From Streptomyces profundus (GTDB taxonomy: Bacteria > Actinomycetota > Actinomycetes > Streptomycetales > Streptomycetaceae), in contig NZ_CP082362.1 in NCBI RefSeq assembly GCF_020740535.1, positions 6,383,501 through 6,447,500 of the forward strand: DNA of 64,000 nucleotides, written 5' to 3'. Within the stretch, counting starts at the first letter, position 1. Each line of letters begins with the position of its first letter. Below the pieces are notes generated by a model. The model saw only the letters and a list, made by a program, of their open reading frames with translations, did no database searches and was not told the origin of the DNA. Of the stretch, positions 52,601-61,600 are shown piece after piece. A program made the translations under genes and the position numbers.

Positions 52601-55600
52601 CCGGCACCTCGCTGGGCGACCTCATCGAGGCGCAGGCGCTGCTGGCCACCTATGGCCAGGGCCGGGACGAGGACCAGCCGCTGTGGCTGGGCTCGTTGAA
52701 GTCCAACATCGGCCACACCCAGGCCGCCTCCGGTATCGCCGGGGTCATCAAGATGGTGATGGCCATGCGGGAAGGTGTGCTGCCTCGCACCCTGCATGTC
52801 GATGATCCGTCCCCCCAGGTCGACTGGGCGACCAGTGGCGTGGCGCTGCTCGCCGAGGCCCAGCCGTGGCAGGAACAGGGGCACCCGCGCCGGGCCGGGG
52901 TTTCCTCGTTCGGCATCAGCGGCACCAACGCGCATGTCATCCTCGAACAAGTTCCCGCCAGCGAGTCGAACGAGCCGGAGCCCTCAGCCGCGCCGGCCAC
53001 GCCGCTGCCGCTTCCGCTGCCGATGTCCGGCCGCACCGGGCCGGCGCTGCGCGCCCAGGCCGCCCGACTGACGGCCCACACCGCCGGAGCCGCCCGGCCG
53101 CTCGTCGACATCGGCTACTCACTGGCCGCTACCCGCGCCGCGCTGGAACACCGCGCGGTGATCGTCGCCGCCGACCAGGACGCGGCCCGGCGCGCGCTGG
53201 AAGCGCTCGTCACCGGCGGCAGCGCGCCGGAGCTCGTGCGCGGCACCACCGATGCCGTCGACGGCTCCGTCGCGTTCCTCTTCACCGGCCAGGGCAGTCA
53301 ACGCCTGGGCATGGGACGCGAGTTGGCCGAGGCGGACCCGACGTTCGCCGCCGACCTCGACGCGATCCTCGCCGGGTTCGACGCTCACCTCCAACGGCCG
53401 CTGCGCGACGTGGTGTTCGCCGCGCCCGGCAGCCCGGAGGCGGAGCTGCTGGACCAGACCGCCTACACCCAGCCGGCCCTGTTCGCCGTCGAGGTCGCCC
53501 TCTTCCGTCTCGTCGAACGCCGGGGCGTGCGACCGGACTTCGTCGCCGGTCACTCGATCGGCGAGCTGGCCGCGGCGCATGTCGCCGGGGTGCTCTCGCT
53601 CACCGACGCGACCGCGCTGGTCGCCGCCCGGGGCCGGTTGATGCAGGCGCTGCCTGCGGGTGGCGCGATGGCCGCGATCCAGGCCGCCGAGGACGAGGTC
53701 GTCGAGACCCTGACCGGGCGGGAGACCGCCGTCAGCCTGGCCGCGGTCAACGGGCCGGACTCCGTCGTCGTCGCCGGCGACGCGGACGCGGTGGGCGAGA
53801 TCGTCGAGGAGTGGCGGACGCGGGGCCACAGGACCAAGCGGCTGCGGGTCAGCCACGCGTTCCACTCGCCGCACATGGACGGCATGTTGGAGGAGTTCGC
53901 CGCCTTCGCGCGGACCCTCACCTACCACGAGCCGCGTATCCCCGTCGTCTCCAACCTGCACGGCACGGCCGCCTCGGCGGCGGAGCTGACGTCGCCCGAC
54001 TACTGGGTGCGGCATGTCAGGCAGCCCGTCCGGTTCCTCGACGGCATCCGCTGGCTGCGCGCCCAGGGCGTCGCCACGTTCCTGGAACTCGGCCCCGACG
54101 GCACCCTCACCGCCATGGCCGACGACTGCCTGACCGCCGTCGCCACCACGGAAGCCACGGAAGCCACGCAAGCCGACGACACCGTCGCCGACGGCGCCCA
54201 CGCCACCCCGCCGCTGCTGGCCGCCGCGCTCCGGGGCGACCAGCCGGAACCCGTCACATTCCTGCACGCCCTGGCGGAACTCCATGTCCGTGGGGTGACG
54301 GTCGACTGGACCGCCCACTACACCGGCACCGGCGCCCGCACGGTGCAGCTGCCCACCTACCCGTTCCAGCGCGAGCGGTACTGGCTCCAGCTGCCGGCCG
54401 CCACCCCCGCCGGGGACGAGCCCGCCACCTCGGCGGCGGGAGACCAGGTGGACGCCCGGTTCTGGGCGGCCGTGGAGAGCGGCGACCTGAGCGACCTCGC
54501 CGGCACACTCGGCCTTGACCTGCCGCCCGGCACCGAGCCGAACGCGCTGCTGCCGGCCCTCGCCAGCTGGCGGCGCGCCCAGCAGAACCAGGCCACCACC
54601 AACACGTGGCGCTACCGCGTCAGTTGGCAGCCCGTCGCCGAGCTGCCCACCGCGCCGCTCACCGGCACCTGGCTGGTCATCGAGCCCGCCGACGGGGACG
54701 CCGCCGACTGGACGGCCGCCTCGCTCGGCGCCCTGGCCGGCAGGGGCGCCCGCGTCCTGCGGCGCACCGTGGACCCGGCGACCGTCGACCGCGACGGCTT
54801 CGCCACGCTCCTCGCCGAGGCGACCGCCGACGGCCCCGTCGCCGGCGTCCTCTCCTATCTGGCGCTCGCCGACCAGCCGCTCCCCGACCACCCGGCGGTG
54901 ACCGCCGGGCTCGGCGCGACGCTCGCCCTGATGCGCGCCACCGTGGACACCGGCCTCGACGCCGCCCTGTGGTGTGTGACGCGGGAAGCGGTCGCCCCCA
55001 CCCCCGCCGACCGCGCCGAGCACCCCGCCGCCGCCCAACTCTGGGGCCTGGGACGCACCTTCGCCCTGGAGCACCCGCGCAGCTGGGGCGGCCTGGTGGA
55101 CCTCCCGGCCGACATCCACACCGCGACCGCCCAGCGGTACGCCGAGGTGCTGGCCAACACCGCCGGCGAGGACGAGTGCGCCGTCCGGGCATCGGGCGTC
55201 TTCCTGCGCCGCCTCGCCCACGCCCCGCTCGCCGACGACGCCCGCCCCGCCCGCGACTGGCGCCCCACCGGCACCGCGCTGGTCACCGGCGGCACCGGCG
55301 GCCTCGGCGCCCATGTCGCACGCTGGCTCGCCCGCGGCGGCGCCCAGCACCTCGTGCTGACCAGCCGACGCGGCCTGCAAGCCCCCGGTGCGGCGGAACT
55401 GGTCGCCGAACTCGCCGAGTTGGGCGCCGAGGCCACCGTCGTCGCCTGCGATATCAGCGACCGGACCGCGGTCGCCCGCCTGCTGGCCGACCTCGACGCC
55501 AACCTTGACGGCGATTTCGACGCCAACCTTGACGGCGCCCCGCACCGGCCCGCGCTGACCACCGTCGTACACGCCGCCGGCGTCGGCCAGTTCACCGCCG

Positions 55601-58600
55601 TCGCCGACATGGACGAGGCCGAACTGGACCATGTCCTCGCCGCCAAGGTCGCCGGCGCCAACCACCTGCACGAACTGCTCGGCGACCGCGCGCTCGACGC
55701 GTTTGTCCTCTTCTCCTCCGTCTCCGGCATCTGGGGCAGCGGCAGCCAGGGCGGCTACGCCGCCGCCAACGCGCACCTCGACGCGCTCGCCGAGCGGCGG
55801 CGCGCCCGGGGCCTGGCCGCCACCGCCGTCTCCTGGGGCGCCTGGGCCGACGGCGGCATGGTCACCGACGACAAGGTCGAGCACATGCTGCGGCTCGGCA
55901 TCCGCCCCATGCGGCCCGAGCTGGCCATCGACGCCCTGCGACAGGCCCTCGAACAGGGCGACGTCACCGTCACCGTCGCCGATGTCGACTGGGCGCGGTT
56001 CGTCCCCGCGTTCACCGCGACCCGCCCCAGCGCGCTCCTCGCCGACCTCCCGGCGGCGCGCCGCCACCTCGAGGCTCCCGACACCGGGGAGCGGACGCCA
56101 GCGCCGCGCGACTCGGACCTCGTGCGGCACCTGACCGGGCTGCCCGCAGCCGAGCAGCGGCGGCACATCGCCGGCCTCGTCCTCGCCGAGGCGGCAGCCG
56201 TCCTCGGCCACGCCTCCGTCGACCGGATCGAGGGCGCCCAGACGTTCAAGGACCTCGGCTTCAGCTCGCTGTCCGCCGTCGAACTGCGCAACCGGCTCAA
56301 CACCGCGACCGGCCTCACGCTGCCCGCGACCATGGTCTTCGACTACCCGACGCCGCACGCCCTCGCCGACTTCCTGCGCGGCGAACTCCTCGGCGCCGAG
56401 GAGCAGCACAGCACGGAGGCCGCACCGGCCGTCGAGATCGGAACCCGCGAGCCGATCGCCATCGTCGGCATGGCCTGCCGCTACCCCGGCGGCGTCGAAT
56501 CCCCCGAGGACCTGTGGCGGCTGATCGCCGACGGCACCGACGCCATCACCTCCTTCCCGACCGACCGGGGCTGGGATCTCGACGCGCTCTATGACGCGCA
56601 CGCCGAACGCCCCGGCACCTCCTATGTCCGCGAGGGCGGCTTCCTGCACGACGCCGCCGAGTTCGACGCCGGCTTCTTCGGCATCTCGCCGCGCGAGGCC
56701 GTCGCGATGGACCCGCAGCAGCGGCTGCTGCTGGAGACGTCCTGGCAGACCCTGGAGCGCGCCGGTGTCGACCCGCACGCGCTGCGCGGCAGCAAGACCG
56801 CTGTCTTCGTCGGCTCCAACCTCCAGGACTACAGCACCCTGTTGAGCGAGGCCGCCGAACTCGTCGAGGGCTACCACGCCACCGGCTCGTCCGCCGCCGT
56901 CGTGTCCGGCCGGATCGCCTACGCCCTCGGCCTCGAAGGGCCGACGGTCACGGTCGACACCGCCTGCTCCTCGTCGCTGGTCGCCCTGCACCTCGCCGTC
57001 CAGTCGCTCCGCAACGGCGAATGCGAGCTGGCGCTGACCGGCGGCGTCACCCTGATGTCGACGCCCGGCGCGTTCATCGAGTTCAGCAAGCAGCGCGGGC
57101 TGGCCCACGACGGCCGCTGCCGCGCCTTCGGCGACGGCGCCGAGGGCACGGGATGGGGTGAGGGCGTCGGCATGCTCCTCCTGGAGCGGCTCTCCGACGC
57201 GCGCCGCAACGGGCACCGGGTGCTCGCCGTGGTCTCCGGCTCCGCGATCAACCAGGACGGTGCGTCGAACGGCCTCACCGCCCCCAACGGGCCTTCCCAA
57301 CAGCGGGTGATCCGGGCGGCGTTGGCCAACGCCGGGCTGACGACGGCCGACGTGGACGCGGTCGAGGCGCATGGCACCGGCACCCCGCTCGGCGACCCGA
57401 TCGAGGCGCAGGCGCTGCTGGCCACCTACGGTCAGGACCGGCCGGCGGACCGGCCGCTGTGGCTGGGCTCCGTCAAGTCGAACATCGGCCACACCCAGGC
57501 CGCCGGCGGCGTCGCCGGCGTCATCAAGATGGTGCAGGCGCTGCGCGCCGGCGTGCTGCCGCGCACCCTGCACGTGGCGGAGCCGACGCCGCACGTCGAC
57601 TGGTCATCCGGCACGGTCCGGGTCCTCGACCAGGACCGGGAGTGGACGACGCCCGACCGTCCGCGCCGCGCCGGGGTCTCCGCGTTCGGCATGTCCGGCA
57701 CCAACGCGCATGTCATCGTCGAACAGCCCCCGGCCGACGTCGAGGCCGCCGCCACCAGCCCGCTGGTGATCTCCGGCGAACCGGCCCTGACGGAGACCCC
57801 CGTGGCGCCATGGGTGGTCTCCGCCCGCGACCCGGAGGCGCTCACCGCACAGCTGGCGCGGTTGTCGGATGTGGCGGTTGGGTTTGACGCGGTGGATGTG
57901 GGGTGGGCGTTGCTTTCCTCGCGTGCGGTGTTGGATCACCGTGCGGTGGTGTGGGGTTCTGAGCCGGGTGATGTGGTCCGTGGTGTGGTGGGTGCCGATG
58001 CTGGTTCGGGGTCGGTGTTCGTCTTCCCGGGTCAGGGTGGGCAGTGGATCGGGATGGGGCGTGGCTTGCTTGTGTCGTCGCCGGTGTTCGCGGCGCGGTT
58101 GGGTGAGTGTGAGGCGGCGTTGGGGCCGTTTGTGGAGTGGTCGTTGGTGGGGGTGTTGGAGGGTGAGGACGAGGGGTGGCTGGAGCGGGTTGACGTGGTG
58201 CAGCCGGTGTTGTGGGCGGTGATGGTGTCCCTGGCCGCTGTGTGGGAGTCGGTGGGGGTGTCCCCGTCGGTGGTGGTGGGGCATTCGCAGGGTGAGATCG
58301 CTGCTGCTGTGGTGGCGGGGGGGTTGTCGTTGGAGGATGGTGCGCGGGTGGTGGCGTTGCGGTCGGCGGCGATCCGTGAGCTGGCCGGTAGTGGTGGGAT
58401 GGTGTCGCTGGCCGCTGGTCCGGAGCGGGTCGCTGAGCTGCTGTCCGACATGGGCGGGGTGTCGGTCGCTGCGTTCAATGGGCCTTCGGCGACGGTGGTG
58501 GCGGGTGAGGTGGCTGGTCTTGAGGCGTTGATGGGTGTGGCTGAGGCGGCTGGAGTGCGGGCGCGTCGGGTTCCGGTGGACTATGCGTCGCATTCGGAGC

Positions 58601-61600
58601 ATGTGGCGGCGATCGAGGAGCGGATTCTGACGGATCTCGCCCCGATCAGCCCACGGGCGGGGAATGTTCCGTTGATCTCGGCCGTGACCGGGGAGCCGTT
58701 GGACACGGCGGGGATGGATGCCGCGTACTGGTACCGGAACCTGCGTCAGCCGGTGCGCTTCGCGGACGCGCTGAACCACGCGGTTGAGCAGGGTTTCCGC
58801 CGCGTCGTCGAGGTCTCCCCGCACCCCGTTCTCGTCATGTCGGTGCAGGAGGTTGTGGAGGAGGCCGGCGCGTCGGGCGTGGTCGTCGGCACCCTGCGCC
58901 GCAACGAGGACGAGGCGGCTCGACTGATCGCCTCGGCGGCCGAGTTGTGGGTCAACGGCACCTCCGTCGACTGGTCCGCGTTCTACGCCGGCCGCGCCGT
59001 CCAGCGGGTTGACCTGCCGACCTACGCCTTCCAACGCCAGCGCTACTGGATCGAGCGCGCCATCGACGCCGACACCGACGCGGAGAGCGGCGCCCCGCGC
59101 ACCGACTCCGTCGAGGCGGCGTTCTGGCGGGCCGTGGAACGTGAGGACCTGGACGCGCTCTCGACGACCCTCGCCGTCGACGGCGAACGTGACTCCTGGC
59201 AGAGCGTCCTGCCCGAACTCGCCTCCTGGCGTCGCCAGCGCAACTCGCTGTCCACCGTGGACGGTTGGCGCTACCGCGTCGCCTGGACCCCGCTGCCCGA
59301 CGCCACCGGGGCGCCACGTCTGACCGGCACCTGGCTCCTCCTCACCCCGGCCGGCGCCGCCAACGGCTGGACCGAGGCCCTCACCGGCGCGCTCTCTGAG
59401 CACGGCGCCACCGTCGAGCACCTGCCGGTGCCGGACGGCACCGCCGACCGCGAGACGCTTGCCGCATGGCTGGCCGAGGCCGCCGGGGAACGGCCGATCG
59501 CCGGCGTCCTCTCCAGCCTTGCCCTCGCCGACCAGGACCACGGCGGCGAGCACGAGCCCGCGTTCTCCGCCGCGCTCCCCGCCACCATGGCGCTGATCCA
59601 GGCCACGGTCGACGCCGGCGTCACCGGACGCCTGTGGTGCCTCACCTCCGGCGCGGTCGCCACCGGCAGCGGCGACGAACCGCGCGACGAGACCCAGGCG
59701 ATGGTGTGGGCCCTCGGCCGCGTCGCCGCCCTCGAACACCCGGACCGCTGGGGCGGCCTGATCGACCTGCCCGCCGCCCCCGAGGACCGCGCCCTCACCC
59801 GGCTCTGCGGGGTACTGGCCGGCAGCGACGACGAGGACCAGGTCGCGCTCCGCGCCACCGGCCTCTTCGCCCGACGCCTGCGCCGCCACCCGCTGGACGC
59901 GACCCAGGACAGCCGGCCCGAGCCGGCGCGCGGCCCCGCGCTGATCACCGGCGGCACCGGCGCCGTCGGCGCCCACCTCGCCCGGCATCTCGCCGCCCAT
60001 GGCGTCGATCGCGTCGTGCTCACCAGCAGGCGTGGCCTCAACGCCCCAGGGGCCGCCGAACTCGTCGCGGAGCTCGCCGAGTTGGGCACCGAGGCCACCG
60101 TCGCCGCCTGCGACGCGGCCGACCGCGAGGCGCTCGCCCAGGTGGTGGCGGACATGGCTGCCGCCGGCACCCCGTTCCGTTCCGTCTTCCACGCGGCCGG
60201 CATGGCCACCACCGTCGCCCTGGACGACGCCGGCCCTGCCGAACTCGTCGAGGCCGCCTCGGCGAAGGCCGCAGGGGCCGCCTATCTGGACGAACTCTTC
60301 GGCGCCGACGCCGAGTTGGACGCCTTTGTGCTGTTCTCCTCCGGCGCGGCGATCTGGGGCGGACGCGCCCAGGGCCCCTACGCCGCTGCCAACGCCCGGC
60401 TGGACGCCCTCGCGCGGCGCCGCCGCGCCCGTGGCCTGCCCGCGACCTCCGTCGCCTGGGGCCTGTGGGACGAGGGCGGCATGGGCAGCGGCGAAGGCGG
60501 CGCCCAGCTGCGGCGCCGTGGCCTGTCCCCGATGGAGCCACGCCTGGCCCTGAAGGCCCTGGACCACGCCATTCGCGATCAGCAGCCGGACCTGGTCGTG
60601 GCCGATATCGACTGGTCGAGGTTTGTCGTCGGCTTCACCGCGGCCAGGCCCAGCCCGCTGCTCTCCGACATCCCCGAGGCGCGGCGCGCCGCGGCCGAGT
60701 CCGAGACCCTCGCCGCCGGCGTCGACAGCGAGCTCGCCGAACGCCTCGCCACCGCCACGGCCGTCGAACGCGGCGTCATCCTGCGGGACATCGTGCGCAC
60801 CCAGGCCGCGCTGGTGCTCGGGCACGGCGGCCCCGAGGCCGTCGAACCCGACCGCGCCTTCCGGGAGTTGGGCTTCGACTCGCTGACCGCCGTGGAACTG
60901 CGCAACAAGCTCGGCGCGGCCACCGGGCTGAAGCTGCCGGCGACCGTCGTCTTCGACCACCCGACGCCCGAGGCGCTCGCCGACTTCCTCCGCACCGCGC
61001 TGCTGGGCGACGACCCCACCGACCCCGCCGAGCAGGAGACGGCGCCCCTCCCCGCCACCACCGAAGACGAGCCGATCGCCGTCGTCGCCATGGCCTGCCG
61101 CTACCCCGGCGGCGTCACCGGCCCCGACGACCTGTGGCGACTGGTGTCCACCGGCACCGACGCCATGACCGAGTTCCCGACCGACCGTGACTGGGATCTG
61201 GAGGCGCTCTTCTCCACCGAGCCGGGCCGCCTCGGCACCAGCCGCACCCGGCAGGGCGGATTCGTCCACGACGCGGGCGACTTCGACGCGGCGTTCTTCG
61301 GACTCAGCCCCCGCGAGGCCCTCACCATGGACCCGCAGCAGCGCCTCGTCCTCGAAACCGCGTGGGAGGCGATCGAACGCGCCGGAATCGACCCGGACGC
61401 GCTGCGCGGCAGCAAGACCGCGGTCTTCGCCGGCGTCGTCGGCCACGACTACAACCAGCGGCTCCAGCAGGAGACCAAGGAGGTCGAGGGCTTCCGCGTG
61501 ACCGGCAGCTCGGCCGCCGTCATCTCGGGCCGTGTCGCCTACACTCTCGGCCTTGAAGGCCCGGCCATCACCATCGACACGGCCTGCTCCTCCTCGCTGG

